A stretch of DNA of 64,000 bases from Laceyella sediminis. GTDB taxonomy: Bacteria; Bacillota; Bacilli; Thermoactinomycetales; Thermoactinomycetaceae. The DNA lies in contig NZ_PVTZ01000001.1 in the NCBI RefSeq assembly GCF_003003125.1, forward strand, positions 434,001-498,000, read 5' to 3'. Both the position numbers and the translations under genes were made by a program. The notes beneath the pieces were generated by a model. The model did no database searches and was not told where the DNA came from. It saw nothing but the letters and a program-made list of their open reading frames with translations. Each line of letters opens with the position of its first letter. The first letter of the stretch is position 1. This document shows positions 52,952 through 63,164 of the stretch, piece after piece.

Positions 52952-54049
52952 CAAAATGGGAGCTTTGGCATTGCATGTCTCTTTGACGATTCTCTGACAC
53001 GCGTCTGATGACATCAGCACCCCAAACCGTTCGCGCATCCGCCCCAATTGCAACGGCGAATCAAGCAGTTTGGAGACTTGCAGGCGAATGGTTGACGGAC
53101 GCGTAATCATGGCGACGCGATGGTGCAAGAGATATTGCTGATTAGCTTCTTCCTGACCCGGGAAAGCTTCGAACAACAGCATCGGCAACTGTTTAGCAAT
53201 CGCTTCAGTGATGGTCACCCCACCCGGCTTGGTGATCAAAAGGTCGGCAGCGGACATCCATATGGGTACATCGGTGCGGTACCCTTCAATCCGTATGTGC
53301 GGTGCGACAAACTGCCGGGTCAGCCGCTCAAACAATCCCTGATTCTTCCCTGTCAGCACCACCAACTGCAAATGGTCCAACTCTTGCAATTCGCCCACAA
53401 CTTGTTCCAACGGTCCCAGGCCAGTGCCTCCGCCCATGACGAGCACCACCGGGCGCACGGGGGACAACCCCAACCGGCGGCACGCCTCTTGCTTGGATAC
53501 ATGCTCATAAAATGTGGGATTGACCGGAATGCCGGTCTCAATCAATGACAACCCGGTTTGCCACTGTATCCGCTCAAACTGATGCCAATTGGGCAATTTT
53601 TTGGGCACGCACAACACATGGGGCACGCGAGCGAGCCAAATGGGATGCAACTCATAATCCGTCACCACCCCAACCGTCGGGATCTCTTCGTAGATGTCCG
53701 GACACATGAGCAATCCGAAAGGATGGGTGGTCACAATTTTGGTTGGCTCCGTCACGCGAATCAGCTGATTCAACCTTTTGCGAATGGACCAACCCATCTT
53801 TTCAATCACTTCACTAGAAACGTACCGAATGACTTTGTTATGGTGAGTCCAATCATATAAATAATAGTATAAGGTCGGAAACTTACTTAGCATGCCGTGA
53901 TATCCGGACTGCAACAGTGGATGAAAACTGTTTGGAATGAGTTGCAGCAGATCAACAACTTCCGCAGTGACGTTCGATTGTTTATTAAACTCGCACGCCA
54001 ACGCTTTGGCGGCGGAGTTGTGGCCTGTCCCAAATCCCATTGTAAGCAA
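52940..54049 (-). CDS. UgtP/MGDG-synthase-type glycosyltransferase
   Basis: 369 aa from TTG 54049. Opens LLTMGFGTGHNSAAKAL (MGDG-synthase motif), VTDYELHPIW, VLVMGGGTGLG, ADLLITKPGGVTITEA and FPGQEEANQQYLL, the GT28-like sugar-donor site. Probably makes glucosyl- or galactosyldiacylglycerol for membranes and lipoteichoic anchors. See findings: a GGAGGGG RBS is placed for an ATC codon at 54064, five codons upstream and in frame; TTG 54049 lacks an RBS. Confidence 0.85.
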   Translation of the reverse strand: MLTMGFGTGHNSAAKALACEFNKQSNVTAEVVDLLQLIPNSFHPLLQSGYHGMLSKFPTLYYYLYDWTHHNKVIRYVSSEVIEKMGWSIRKRLNQLIRVTEPTKIVTTHPFGLLMCPDIYEEIPTVGVVTDYELHPIWLARVPHVLCVPKKLPNWHQFERIQWQTGLSLIETGIPVNPTFYEHVSKQEACRRLGLSPVRPVVLVMGGGTGLGPLEQVVGELQELDHLQLVVLTGKNQGLFERLTRQFVAPHIRIEGYRTDVPIWMSAADLLITKPGGVTITEAIAKQLPMLLFEAFPGQEEANQQYLLHHRVAMITRPSTIRLQVSKLLDSPLQLGRMRERFGVLMSSDACQRIVKETCNAKAPILQTL

Positions 54050-54177
54050 GAGTATGCGTTCGATGGCACTCCCCTCCTTAACCCATCTTCCCCATTATAG
54101 CGCGCTCATTTAGCGCATATATATGAATCTGTTGATTTCTTTACTAATCTTAACCAACTGTTCATACAGATTTGCCC

Positions 54178-54459
54178 TCATTTCCGGTTGTGAGCCAACG
54201 AGGCCTCGGCCATGCGCACCAGTTCTTTAACCATGCTTCCTCCGATGGCTCCGCCGATCTTGCCGGCGTCCTCAGCCTTCAGCTCTCCGTTCCCCCGCTC
54301 CTGAAACGGAATGCCTAATTGCTTGGCTACTTCCATACTTACGTCATCTGGGCTTGCGATATGCTTGCCCAACGCCTTGCCCATCACATTCTTCTTAAGC
54401 AAATCCATTCCCTGTCTGGCTGCGGGATTGAGCAACCGTTTTTTTCTTTTACGCGCCAT
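54178..54459 (-). CDS. Divergent alpha/beta-type small acid-soluble spore protein
   Basis: 93 aa. KKRLLNPAARQGMDLLKKN, EVAKQLGIPF and GGAIGGSMVKELVRMAEASLA fit SASP (canonical GS-GG-MVK-MI-AE). Coats spore DNA and protects it. The region EVAKQLG would be the GPR-cleavage area. The basic N-terminal run (ARKRKKR) is unusual for this family. ATG 54459 follows GGAGGGG. Confidence 0.85.
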   Translation of the reverse strand: MARKRKKRLLNPAARQGMDLLKKNVMGKALGKHIASPDDVSMEVAKQLGIPFQERGNGELKAEDAGKIGGAIGGSMVKELVRMAEASLAHNRK

Positions 54460-54587
54460 CACATCCCCTCCTTGTTGGATAGTCTGCGACAACACCTTGG
54501 CAAATATAAGGGGTGAACTTTTTTTATTCTACACTTTTTGTTCACAGGGCGCAAAAGCGCACACTTCGCCCCGGAATGCCGCCAAAG

Positions 54588-54620
54588 CAAAAAAAGCGCA
54601 ACCCCATAACGGGTTGCGCT
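54588..54620 (-). terminator. Terminator of sodA
   Basis: Perfect 10-bp stem agcgcaaccc / gggttgcgct with U7 on the minus strand. Confidence 0.9.
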
Positions 54621-54626
54621 CCCCCA

Positions 54627-55238
54627 TTATCCGCGCGCGGCGAGATAACGTTTGTTTACTTCTTCCCAGTTGACCACATTCCAGAAAGCCTCGATGTAAG
54701 CCGGACGCTTGTTTTGGTATTTGAGGTAGTAAGCGTGCTCCCATACGTCCAGGCCCAAGATCGGTGTGGCCCCTTCCATCAGCGGGCTGTCTTGGTTAGG
54801 GGTGCTGGTCACAGCTAGCTTGCCATCTTTCACAACCAACCAAGCCCAACCGCTACCGAAGCGCTTGGTCGCCGCATCGGTGAATTGTTTCTTGAAGCTG
54901 TCGAAATCGCCGAAGGTATCTTTGATCGCTTGAGCTACTTCACCGGTCGGTTCACCGCCGCCATTTGGGCTCAAGATTTCCCAGAACAGGCTGTGGTTAG
55001 CGTGGCCACCACCGTTGTTACGAACAGCAGTGCGCACGTTTTCTGGCAGTGCATCCAGGTTGGAGATCAATGCTTCCACGGAAGTAGCGCTCACTTCCAC
55101 CCCTTCCAGAGCGGCGTTCAAGTTGTTCACATATGTGGCATGATGGCGGTCATGGTGGATTTCCATGGTTTGCGCGTCAATGTGCGGCTCCAAAGCGTCA
55201 AAAGCGTAAGGCAATGCGAGCAGTTCGAATTTCGCCAT
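54627..55238 (-). CDS. sodA: Superoxide dismutase (Mn/Fe family)
   Basis: 203 aa. Ligands: His in [16 protein letters not shown], His in [15 protein letters not shown], Asp and His in [13 protein letters not shown]. The Gly-Gly-His context (NNGGGHANH) and DVWEHAYY match Mn-type SodA. Dismutates superoxide in the cytosol. Strong RBS AGGAGG before ATG 55238. Confidence 0.96.
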   Translation of the reverse strand: MAKFELLALPYAFDALEPHIDAQTMEIHHDRHHATYVNNLNAALEGVEVSATSVEALISNLDALPENVRTAVRNNGGGHANHSLFWEILSPNGGGEPTGEVAQAIKDTFGDFDSFKKQFTDAATKRFGSGWAWLVVKDGKLAVTSTPNQDSPLMEGATPILGLDVWEHAYYLKYQNKRPAYIEAFWNVVNWEEVNKRYLAARG

Positions 55239-55325
55239 TCCAGAACCCTCCTATGTAATATGTCCACACTCCTATTCCCCACTCAAGGGGAGAAGAGCTG
55301 CTATCATGATTGCGTCTCAATTTTT

Positions 55326-55355
55326 ATTATGCAAAAAATCGGTGATGTTAGTCAA
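55326..55355 (-). promoter_or_regulatory. Promoter of sodA
   Basis: TTGACT (55350-55355), 18 bp, CATAAT (55326-55331), about 85 nt before the start codon. Confidence 0.6.
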
Positions 55356-55381
55356 CGAACTCACCCAAAAACTTATTTTTC

Positions 55382-56521
55382 TTAAGTGAACACCTTCATC
55401 AATTCGGTCACATCGTCCAGAATGTAATCCGCCCCCAGTTGCTCAAACTTGGCCCGCGCCGCCTGCCCGGTTAAACCTGTCAATGTGGCCGCAAAAGCGC
55501 AACCCATTTTTCTGGCTGCCAAAAAGTCAGCGACGGAATCCCCCACGATCAAGATCTCAGCACCTTCTGCCAGCGGCAAAGCGCAATCGAGACACGCTTC
55601 TATGGAGGCCGACGTCCCTAAAAGAGCCTTAATATACGTATATGGTTCGGGTTTGCCGAGCGGTGCCTTTTCAGGATGGGCTTCCTCTGCGGCGATCACG
55701 TCTGATGCTGTGGCGATGTGCGACTCATCGAACAATCCGAATAGCCCCAGCTCTTTCAGCGGCACTGCCGTTTCTTCAAAGGTGCGCCCTGTTCCGATGC
55801 CCACGGTAATCCCTTTCTCTTTGAGCCGCTTGAGCGTCTCCCCCATCCGTTCAGGGGCGGCAATGGGAATTTCCTGTTGCAAAAATCCTACTTTTCCGGG
55901 CATACGCACATCGACACCTTCGCTTTTCCGGTACAATTCATCCCCCAGATACCACTCCTGATAAACGGAGTAACAGCATTCCCACAAGGCGCTGTTGCGT
56001 GAAAACTGCTTCACTTCTACACCAAACCACTCAGAGGCTAACTCGTTGAAATAAGTGAGCAAAGCCATCTTGTCCAAATGCTCTTGCCCTGCGAAAAGCT
56101 CCGGGAACCGAGCAAACTCTGGCGTGAAACCATTCTTATCTTCGCCTGCCCACTGCTGGATTCCGACAAGGGCTTCTTCCGTGATCGGCTGGCTGACAAA
56201 AGCCTTCACTTCCGTCGGATGCGCTGGATACAGATGTTTCAACAACAAGAGCAGCTGACCCGCAAAAGCGAGATATACCATGTCCCAATTGGAATTAAGC
56301 CCCCGTGTCTTCATCCAGTCCAAGACCCGATTGCGGTCGAACACCTGGTCCCGGATCAGCCGAATGGCGGATTCTTCCAGTTGAACATCATGCTCCGCTT
56401 GCGGCAACGCAAGGAAGTGGGGGGCATGCAACAATTCCCACACCGACAGAGCCGAAGCATCAAAACACCGCTCTTCACTCAAAAACACACCATCCACATC
56501 AAACAAAACCGTCTTATACAC
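55382..56521 (-). CDS. HAD-superfamily hydrolase, large-insert type
   Basis: 379 aa, much longer than typical Cof/HAD phosphatases. N-terminal catalytic TVLFDVDGVFLSEERCF, a 200-residue helical insertion, then GIGTGRTFEETA, GKPEPYTYIKALLG and VGDSVADFLAARKMGC (motif 4 region). Phosphatase is likely; substrate unknown. GTG 56521 has GGGGGAGGG 7 nt upstream; longer TTG start is less likely. Confidence 0.83.
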   Translation of the reverse strand: MYKTVLFDVDGVFLSEERCFDASALSVWELLHAPHFLALPQAEHDVQLEESAIRLIRDQVFDRNRVLDWMKTRGLNSNWDMVYLAFAGQLLLLLKHLYPAHPTEVKAFVSQPITEEALVGIQQWAGEDKNGFTPEFARFPELFAGQEHLDKMALLTYFNELASEWFGVEVKQFSRNSALWECCYSVYQEWYLGDELYRKSEGVDVRMPGKVGFLQQEIPIAAPERMGETLKRLKEKGITVGIGTGRTFEETAVPLKELGLFGLFDESHIATASDVIAAEEAHPEKAPLGKPEPYTYIKALLGTSASIEACLDCALPLAEGAEILIVGDSVADFLAARKMGCAFAATLTGLTGQAARAKFEQLGADYILDDVTELMKVFT

Positions 56522-56854
56522 CGCAAAACCCTCCCCCAAAGTGATGGCATTCGCTTTTACCTTGCCGTTGGTTATGAGATTGATGTTACCATCAATCCGC
56601 CGCCGACTTCTAGCCTTTATCGCATTAATTCTTTATTAAAATGATGTCACACGCCATAAATCCACTTCCTACCAGCAGCACAGGCATCACTATCTGACAA
56701 GTAGAAGTCAAGTTAATGATCTTACGATTATTTTTAAATATTTTTGATTATATAGTCTTCACAGGGAATTTGACATGAAGTATGATCGAAATAGAGGCAT
56801 TTGTCAAATTTTGCCCGTCGCGAAAGGCTTTTTATTTAAAGGGAGGGGAACATA
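56522..56854. other. Intergenic region between divergent HAD and L,D-transpeptidase genes
   Basis: AT-rich. A perfect 9-bp inverted repeat aatttgaca / tgtcaaatt (56767-56775 and 56802-56810) with a 26-nt spacer precedes the plus-strand gene by about 45 nt. The 5' copy includes TTGACA, so the repeat could be an operator over a promoter. No coding frame. Confidence 0.55.
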
Positions 56855-58000
56855 TTGTTCCATAGAAAGATACTTTTTAACATGGCCTTGATTGCCATCA
56901 TCGCCTTAATGGCCACATTGATCATTCCACAACACAGCTTCGCGGCTTCAACTGACTACAAAATCGAAATTAACAAAAAAACGAACAAACTCTACTTATA
57001 CAAAAATGGAAAAGTGAGCAAGGTGTACCCCGTGGCAACTGGGCGAACCAGCCAACTCACACCTGAAGGCACTTGGCCCGTGGTGGTCAAAATCAACAAG
57101 CCGGGCTGGAAAAACATCCCTGGTGGTCATCCCGACAATCCACTCGGGGAGCGTTGGAATGGCATCAGCGTCCGCGGCGACAACGGCCGCACCTATGGCA
57201 TTCACGGGACAAACAATCCCCAATCAATTGGCAAACATGCCTCCAGCGGTTGCGTCCGGATGCACAACAAAGACGTGATTGAATTGTATAACACCATTTA
57301 TGAAGGGACTCCGGTTTGGATTCACTCCGGGACCAGCAACAACCAATGGCGTGGAGACAGCCGCGTCGGACTCAAACCCAAATCAGGGACAGCCACGATC
57401 ACGGGTAGCAATGTCAACGCCCGTTCAGGCCCATCAACCGGTTCCTTCGTCATACAAACCCTAGCAAAAGGCACCCGCTTGGCGGTCACCGGCATTTCTG
57501 GCGATTGGTATCAAGTGAAATTGGCCAATGGGCGCCTCGCATTTGTGTACAGTCCCTATGTGAAATATGAGGCCAAGGGGAGCAACCCACCCCCGGCATC
57601 CGGCATCCAACCGGCCACAGGGCAAGTGACGGTGACGGCTTCGGTCGCCAATGTCCGGTCCGCTCCAAGCCTATCCGCTTCCATTGTCACCAAAGCGAAA
57701 AAAGGCACCAAATTTACTTTGACCGGAACCAGCAAGGAATGGTTCCGCATCAAATTGTCTAATGGCAACACCGCATATCTGCACCACACGGTGGCCACCC
57801 GAAGCACAGCCTCCACTTCCACCGTAAAAGTGAGTGTCAATCTCGCCAATATCCGCGCCACGCCTTCTACTTCCGGCAAGGTGCTGCAACGCGTGGCCAA
57901 GGGCACGACACTGACCAAGACGGGCATGTCGGGAGAGTGGGTACAAATCCGACTGAAAAGCGGAAGCACAGCATACATCCATCATTCTTGTGTTTCCTGA
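56855..58000 (+). CDS. Secreted L,D-transpeptidase with three SH3-type repeats, paralog 1
   Basis: 381 aa. Signal peptide (hydrophobic 9-24, end HSFA). YkuD domain about 34-158: HGTNNPQSIGKHASSGCVRM with catalytic Cys133. Three SH3 (SH3b) domains follow at about 178-238, 258-315 and 322-380 (SNVNARSGPSTGSFVI; ASVANVRSAPSLSASIV; NLANIRATPSTSGKVL). Cross-links meso-DAP in peptidoglycan. TTG 56855 has GGGAGGGG 7 nt upstream. Confidence 0.92.
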   Translation: MFHRKILFNMALIAIIALMATLIIPQHSFAASTDYKIEINKKTNKLYLYKNGKVSKVYPVATGRTSQLTPEGTWPVVVKINKPGWKNIPGGHPDNPLGERWNGISVRGDNGRTYGIHGTNNPQSIGKHASSGCVRMHNKDVIELYNTIYEGTPVWIHSGTSNNQWRGDSRVGLKPKSGTATITGSNVNARSGPSTGSFVIQTLAKGTRLAVTGISGDWYQVKLANGRLAFVYSPYVKYEAKGSNPPPASGIQPATGQVTVTASVANVRSAPSLSASIVTKAKKGTKFTLTGTSKEWFRIKLSNGNTAYLHHTVATRSTASTSTVKVSVNLANIRATPSTSGKVLQRVAKGTTLTKTGMSGEWVQIRLKSGSTAYIHHSCVS

Positions 58001-58025
58001 AAGTGCATAACCGCGACGGTCTTTA

Positions 58026-58052
58026 ATGGCGCTTACGGGCGCCATATTTTGT
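58026..58052 (+). terminator. Terminator after L,D-transpeptidase 1
   Basis: atggcgc / gcgccat stem (58026-58032, 58039-58045), then ATTTTGTT. Confidence 0.7.
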
Positions 58053-58065
58053 TAATCAATAATTC

Positions 58066-58083
58066 ATATTTTAGCTAAAATAT
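58066..58083. promoter_or_regulatory. Perfect 18-bp palindrome before L,D-transpeptidase 2
   Basis: ATATTTTAG-CTAAAATAT, no mismatch. A dimeric-regulator operator is possible; the regulator is unknown. Confidence 0.5.
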
Positions 58084-58234
58084 ACTTCCCCGTTCGCTTC
58101 CTTTTCCTTGTATAGTAAAAAAAGACAAGCCTGCAAATGGCTTGTCCTCATGAACACATGAAGGGGAAGCCGTCTGTTCGCATTTAGAAAAGAGAGTAAA
58201 TCACAAATACATTGAAAAACATAAACAAAGAGAG

Positions 58235-59425
58235 GTGAAACCCACCTGCTCGTCATCTGGCCCGCAGGTGGGAAGAGTTACGGGTAGACATCTGAAATGG
58301 TTCGTCCCCACACTTGTTGCCATCGCCGTCGTGTTCGGGTTCTACTACACGACGTCTGGGGCCGCACCCAATTACCAAGTAGAGATCGACAAAACCAACA
58401 ATAAGTTACATTTGTATAAAGACGGTGAATTGAAAAAAACCTATCCGGTCGCTACCGGACGGACGGAAGAACTCACACCTGAAGGCACATTCACCATGGT
58501 CGTAAAGATCAACAAGCCAGGCTGGAAAAACATTCCTGGCGGCGACCCAAACAATCCCATCGGAGAAAAATGGATGGGTCTGAGCGTCAACGGCGACAAT
58601 GGCCGGACTTACGGCATTCACGGCACCAACAAGCCTGAGTCCATCGGCACGCACGCTTCCAGCGGTTGTGTGCGCATGAAAAAAGAAGACTTGATTGAAT
58701 TGTACAATACCATTCCTGAAGGAACGCCCGTATGGATTCACAAAGGCGCTTCCAATGGCAAATGGTCAGGCGACCCCTCGTTCGCTGTACAACCAACTGA
58801 AGGGAAAGTAAAAGTCACCGTCAATTTGGCCAATGTACGTACCGGTCCATCGATTGGTGCTTTTATCATCCAACAGGAGAAAACCGGCATCGTCTTGGAG
58901 TTGACCGGCTTCGTCAAAGATTGGTACCAGGTAAAACTGGAAAACGGGAAGATTGGTTTCATCCACAACTCGACCGTCACCAAAGTTTCCGGTCAACCAA
59001 GCGAAACACCAACTTCTTCGTTTGTCTCCAAAAGCGGAACCGTGGTCACCACTGAAAACGTGGTCAACATTCGTTCCAACCCTTCACTGAGTGCACCGAT
59101 CGTGCAAAAAGTAAAACAAGGAACCAAAATCGCGCTGACCGGGGAGAACAAAGATTGGTTCCGGGTTCAACTGACAACTGGCTACACAGCGTATGTCCAT
59201 AAATCGGTCGCCAAAATCTCCGCACCAGCACCGGTGCAAAAGCAAATGGTGACCGTCACGGTGAACTTGGCCAACATTCGCAATGCCCCTTCACAAAAAG
59301 CAACCATTATCATGCGGGTGGCCAAAGGCACCAAACTGGAACGCACTGGCACAAACGGCGAATGGTTTATTGTGAAGTTAAAAGACGGACGCACTGGATT
59401 CATTCACAATTCCGTCGCCAAATAA
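58235..59425 (+). CDS. L,D-transpeptidase with three SH3-type repeats, paralog 2
   Basis: 396 aa, strongly like paralog 1 in the YkuD domain (HGTNKPESIGTHASSGCVRM, Cys145) and three SH3b units (VNLANVRTGPSIGAFII; ENVVNIRSNPSLSAPIV; VNLANIRNAPSQKATII). The N terminus is a non-cleaved-looking membrane anchor (WFVPTLVAIAVVFGFYY). Start uncertain: GTG 58235 lies in its own GAGGTG. A 9-bp hairpin (cccacctgc / gcaggtggg, 58241-58272) covers the first codons. Confidence 0.88.
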   Translation: MKPTCSSSGPQVGRVTGRHLKWFVPTLVAIAVVFGFYYTTSGAAPNYQVEIDKTNNKLHLYKDGELKKTYPVATGRTEELTPEGTFTMVVKINKPGWKNIPGGDPNNPIGEKWMGLSVNGDNGRTYGIHGTNKPESIGTHASSGCVRMKKEDLIELYNTIPEGTPVWIHKGASNGKWSGDPSFAVQPTEGKVKVTVNLANVRTGPSIGAFIIQQEKTGIVLELTGFVKDWYQVKLENGKIGFIHNSTVTKVSGQPSETPTSSFVSKSGTVVTTENVVNIRSNPSLSAPIVQKVKQGTKIALTGENKDWFRVQLTTGYTAYVHKSVAKISAPAPVQKQMVTVTVNLANIRNAPSQKATIIMRVAKGTKLERTGTNGEWFIVKLKDGRTGFIHNSVAK

Positions 59426-59444
59426 CTGTTCCCCTTCAAATAAC

Positions 59445-59474
59445 AAAGGAGCCCATAATCGGGCTCCTTTTCGT
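59445..59474 (+). terminator. Terminator of L,D-transpeptidase 2
   Basis: aaaggagccc / gggctccttt stem (59445-59454, 59461-59470) then TTTT. Confidence 0.85.
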
Positions 59475-59514
59475 TTTTCTGCAAAGCAAGAGTTGATTTT
59501 GTATTCCCTCTTTA

Positions 59515-60618
59515 TTAAATCGCCAACATCCGATCCAACGCCACTTTAGACCAATGCTTGGTTTCATCATCCACTTCGATCACATGAATGGGACGACCTT
59601 CTAATACGCTGTCCAACGCCCACAAAAGATGAGGACGGTCGATGCGGTTCATAGTGAGGCAAGGGCACATCGTCGTGCTTAACAGCACCACTTTCTTGTC
59701 CGGATTCTCATTGGCCAACCGTTGCACCAAATTGACTTCCGTTCCCACAGCCCATTTGCTCCCCGCTGGAGACGCTTCAATCGTTTTGATGATGTACTCC
59801 GTCGATCCTGAGTCATCAGCCATTTGCACCACATCAAACGAACATTCCGGATGCACGATCACTTTCATCTCTGGGTCCCGCTCACGAATGCGTTTAATTT
59901 GATCAACAGTAAATTTCTGATGCACAGAGCAATGGCCCTTCCACAAAATCATCCGCGTTTGCTCCAGATCGCCTTTCACTTCTTCAAATTCGACCGTTTG
60001 CGGGTTCCAAACCACCATCTGCTCCAACGGGATGCCCATCGCATACGCCGTGTTACGGCCCAGATGTTGATCAGGCAAAAAGAGAATTCGCTTTTTCTGG
60101 CTGAAAGCCCACTCCAGCACCTTGTGGGCATTGGAAGAAGTGCATGTGGTTCCACCATGTTTGCCGACAAACGCTTTAATCGCGGCAGTGGAATTGACAT
60201 ATGTCAGCGGAATAATCGTGTCACCGAACCGCTCTTGCAAGATCTCCCACGCCTCTTCCAAGTCTTCAATGTCAGCCATGTCGGCCATCGAACATCCCGC
60301 TCGCAAATCGGGCAAAATGACGATTTGATGATCTTGTGCCAATGTGTCAGCCGTCTCAGCCATAAAATGTACTCCACAGAAAATGATTGTTTTGGCCTCT
60401 TTCTGCTCCGCGCCGATCCGCGCCAACTTCAACGAATCCCCACGGTAATCAGCAAACTTGATCACATCATCCCGTTGATAATGATGGCCCAAAATCACGA
60501 GATCCCGCCCCAGTTGCTGCTTAGCGCGAGCGATGCGTTCATCCAGCTCCTGGCTGGACATATTGCGGTAAACTTCGGGCAACTCCGCGTCCAAATAGGT
60601 GAGCGTGTCAATAGACAT
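59515..60618 (-). CDS. nadA: Quinolinate synthase
   Basis: Condenses iminoaspartate and DHAP to quinolinate; 4Fe-4S enzyme. 367 aa. [56 protein letters not shown] and [12 protein letters not shown] (cluster Cys). Overlaps nadC by 1 nt (TAATG). Operon order nadB-nadC-nadA as in Bacillus. Confidence 0.95.
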   Translation of the reverse strand: MSIDTLTYLDAELPEVYRNMSSQELDERIARAKQQLGRDLVILGHHYQRDDVIKFADYRGDSLKLARIGAEQKEAKTIIFCGVHFMAETADTLAQDHQIVILPDLRAGCSMADMADIEDLEEAWEILQERFGDTIIPLTYVNSTAAIKAFVGKHGGTTCTSSNAHKVLEWAFSQKKRILFLPDQHLGRNTAYAMGIPLEQMVVWNPQTVEFEEVKGDLEQTRMILWKGHCSVHQKFTVDQIKRIRERDPEMKVIVHPECSFDVVQMADDSGSTEYIIKTIEASPAGSKWAVGTEVNLVQRLANENPDKKVVLLSTTMCPCLTMNRIDRPHLLWALDSVLEGRPIHVIEVDDETKHWSKVALDRMLAI

Positions 60619-61466
60619 TATTCATCCCCCGTTTCATCTTCAAAATCCAAACTGATATCCAGTGAAGAGACAGAGTGTGTGAGCCAGCCCAAAGACACCG
60701 CATCCACCCCGGTCTCCGCAATCGGGCGGATCGTCTCGGGAGTGATGCCTCCGGACGCTTCCGTCCACACGCGTCCATCAATCAACTTCACAGCCTGGCG
60801 CATGGTATCCAGATCCATATTGTCCAACAAGATCGCATCGACATCGAACGCCAATATCTGTTTCACTTGCTCCAGTGTGTCGGCCTCTACTTCAATTTGC
60901 ACCATGTGTCCGACCCGTTCGCGCACACGCTTGATGGCTTCTTCCAAACTTCCGGCCATGGCGATGTGGTTATCCTTGATCATCACCCCGTGGCTCAAAC
61001 CAAAACGGTGATTGACGCCGCCTCCAACACGAACCGCGTATTTCTCCAGCTGGCGCATCCCCGGCGTCGTCTTGCGCGTATCCAGCACACGGCATGAAAG
61101 CCCTTCCAGCTTATTGACCAGCTCACGGGTAACAGTTGCGATGCCCGACATGCGCTGCATCAGGTTGAGCGCAACCCGCTCCCCGGTCAAAATAGCGCGG
61201 GTGCTTCCCGTGATCCGCGCGATCACCGTTCCTTTGTCCACCTCCGCCCCTTCTTCAACCAAGGGAGTCCACTCACAGGCGGGGTCCAATTCTTTAAACA
61301 CTTGTTCGGCGACCGGCAGCCCGGCCACAACCCCCTGTTGCTTGACAAGAAGCACGCAGGTGCTGCGGTGCCCTTCCGGAACGAGTGCTTCCGTCGTCAA
61401 ATCACCGGCGCCGATATCTTCGTTCAAAACTTCACGAATAAACTGCTTTAAATAAATTGGATTCAT
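60618..61466 (-). CDS. nadC: Nicotinate-nucleotide diphosphorylase (carboxylating)
   Basis: Makes NaMN from quinolinate and PRPP. 282 aa. [31 protein letters not shown] region with [30 protein letters not shown] and [12 protein letters not shown]. All typical. 12 nt after nadB. Confidence 0.95.
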   Translation of the reverse strand: MNPIYLKQFIREVLNEDIGAGDLTTEALVPEGHRSTCVLLVKQQGVVAGLPVAEQVFKELDPACEWTPLVEEGAEVDKGTVIARITGSTRAILTGERVALNLMQRMSGIATVTRELVNKLEGLSCRVLDTRKTTPGMRQLEKYAVRVGGGVNHRFGLSHGVMIKDNHIAMAGSLEEAIKRVRERVGHMVQIEVEADTLEQVKQILAFDVDAILLDNMDLDTMRQAVKLIDGRVWTEASGGITPETIRPIAETGVDAVSLGWLTHSVSSLDISLDFEDETGDE

Positions 61467-61478
61467 CTTCCATGCTCC

Positions 61479-62990
61479 CTATATCACCAAATGTTTATGA
61501 GACCACTCTAACCGAGTTTCCGGAAAATCGCGCCGGTAGTGGCCGCCGCGGCTTTCCTCACGCATGCACGCCGCTTTCATAATAATTTGTGCAGTTATTA
61601 ACATATTTCTCGTTTCAAGCATCCCATCTTCCACTTGTTCCGCCACCTTATCCAGTAGGGATAGCCCTTTGCGCAAACCTTCATCCGTTCTTACAATTCC
61701 TGCATAGTCCCACATGATCTGCCGTATGGATTGTTTTAACTTTTCTTCAGATTGCTTATCATTGCACAAAGTCGGGATAGAAAAATCGGGCACATCCTCA
61801 ACTGCTTGCTCCGCCAAGGAAGACAGCTTATCTGCCACCCGTTGCGCAAACACGGCGCCTTCCAACAAGGAGTTGCTCGCTAAGCGGTTCGCCCCGTGAA
61901 CACCCGTGCAGGCAACTTCTCCGCACGCGAACAGGCGTGGCAACGATGTTTGTCCGTGCAAATCCGTTTGAATCCCACCCATGATGAAATGAGCCGCTGG
62001 GGTTACAGGAATGAGGTTTGTTTCAGGATCGATTCCGTGTTCGCGCGCTTGCCGGTAGATCTTCGGAAAGCGTTTCTCAAACCGCTCTCCCAGAACTCGG
62101 GCATCGAGGAAAACCTTTCTTCCTGCTTTCATCTCCGTATAAATCGCGCGGGACACTACATCGCGCGGGGCCAAATCCTTCCAGGTGTGATAACGCTCCA
62201 TAAACGCTTCACCCCGGTCATTCACCAAATGCGCGCCTTCTCCACGTACCGCTTCCGAAACCAAAAACATCGGATTTTGCTCTATCGCTAGCGCTGTCGG
62301 ATGAAACTGTACAAATTCCATGTCCATCAATTTAACGCCGGCGCGATGAGCCATCGCAAAACCATCACCGGTGGACACCAGATCGTTCGTTGTATAGCGG
62401 TACAACTGTCCACAACCGCCCGTGGCCAAAACCACCCCTTTGCGCGCCAGGTAAGCGATAGGTTCACGGCCTTCATCGAGCGCGGTGACCCCAAGGCAGA
62501 CTCCCCCATGCACAATCAGATCCGCCACCATGGTGTGTGTCATGATTTCAATCCGCTCATGAGCTTGCACCTGCTTCAACAAGCTGTCTGTGATGCCCGC
62601 CCCCGTCGAGTCCCCACCGACATGCAAGATGCGCGAAACGCTATGGGAGCCTTCCCGCCCCAAAGCAAATTGCGCCCCTTCCTGGTCAAACGGAGTACCC
62701 CATCCCGACAGCAGTTGAATGGTTTGGGGAGCCATCTCTACCAGAACGTCGACCGATTGTGGAATACATAATTCAACCCCGGTGCGCAAGGTGTCTTGTC
62801 TATGCAATTCAGGAGAATCCCCTTCGCCAATGGCGGCCGCGATCCCTCCCTGGGCCCGGAAAGAATTGCTTTCTTGCTCACGCGATTTGGTCAGCACAAT
62901 CACACGACCTGATTCCCCAAGAGAAAGAGCCGTAGTCAAGCCTGCGATTCCGCTTCCCACCACAACATAATCGGTCACTAATCGGGTCAT
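61479..62990 (-). CDS. nadB: L-aspartate oxidase
   Basis: FAD enzyme making iminoaspartate. 503 aa. VVVGSGIAGLTTALSLG (FAD), SFRAQGGIAAA, HPTALAIEQNPMFL, EAVRGEGAHLVN, DVVSRAI and FIMGGIQTDLHGQTSLP; C-terminal helix LETRNMLITAQIIM. First gene of nadBCA; the promoter is in the 174-nt gap shared with the cysteine desulfurase. Confidence 0.95.
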   Translation of the reverse strand: MTRLVTDYVVVGSGIAGLTTALSLGESGRVIVLTKSREQESNSFRAQGGIAAAIGEGDSPELHRQDTLRTGVELCIPQSVDVLVEMAPQTIQLLSGWGTPFDQEGAQFALGREGSHSVSRILHVGGDSTGAGITDSLLKQVQAHERIEIMTHTMVADLIVHGGVCLGVTALDEGREPIAYLARKGVVLATGGCGQLYRYTTNDLVSTGDGFAMAHRAGVKLMDMEFVQFHPTALAIEQNPMFLVSEAVRGEGAHLVNDRGEAFMERYHTWKDLAPRDVVSRAIYTEMKAGRKVFLDARVLGERFEKRFPKIYRQAREHGIDPETNLIPVTPAAHFIMGGIQTDLHGQTSLPRLFACGEVACTGVHGANRLASNSLLEGAVFAQRVADKLSSLAEQAVEDVPDFSIPTLCNDKQSEEKLKQSIRQIMWDYAGIVRTDEGLRKGLSLLDKVAEQVEDGMLETRNMLITAQIIMKAACMREESRGGHYRRDFPETRLEWSHKHLVI

Positions 62991-63164
62991 TTTTGATTAA
63001 TCCTTTCACGAAATCTTAACATTTTTATTTTCTCAGGAAAATGACGAATGTCAACCTTTATTTTAAGCGACTTCATTGTGAACAGATTGGAAATGAAGGT
63101 CTTCAACTAAGCGTTTTCCGTTATAATGAATGAAGAAAGGAAAGAAAGAGCGGAGGCACAACTA

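Noticed and set aside
62991-63164. NiaR/NadR operator between nadB and the desulfurase gene
   Set aside because: Expected from Bacillus context, but I could not identify a convincing dyad; only weak promoter elements are visible.
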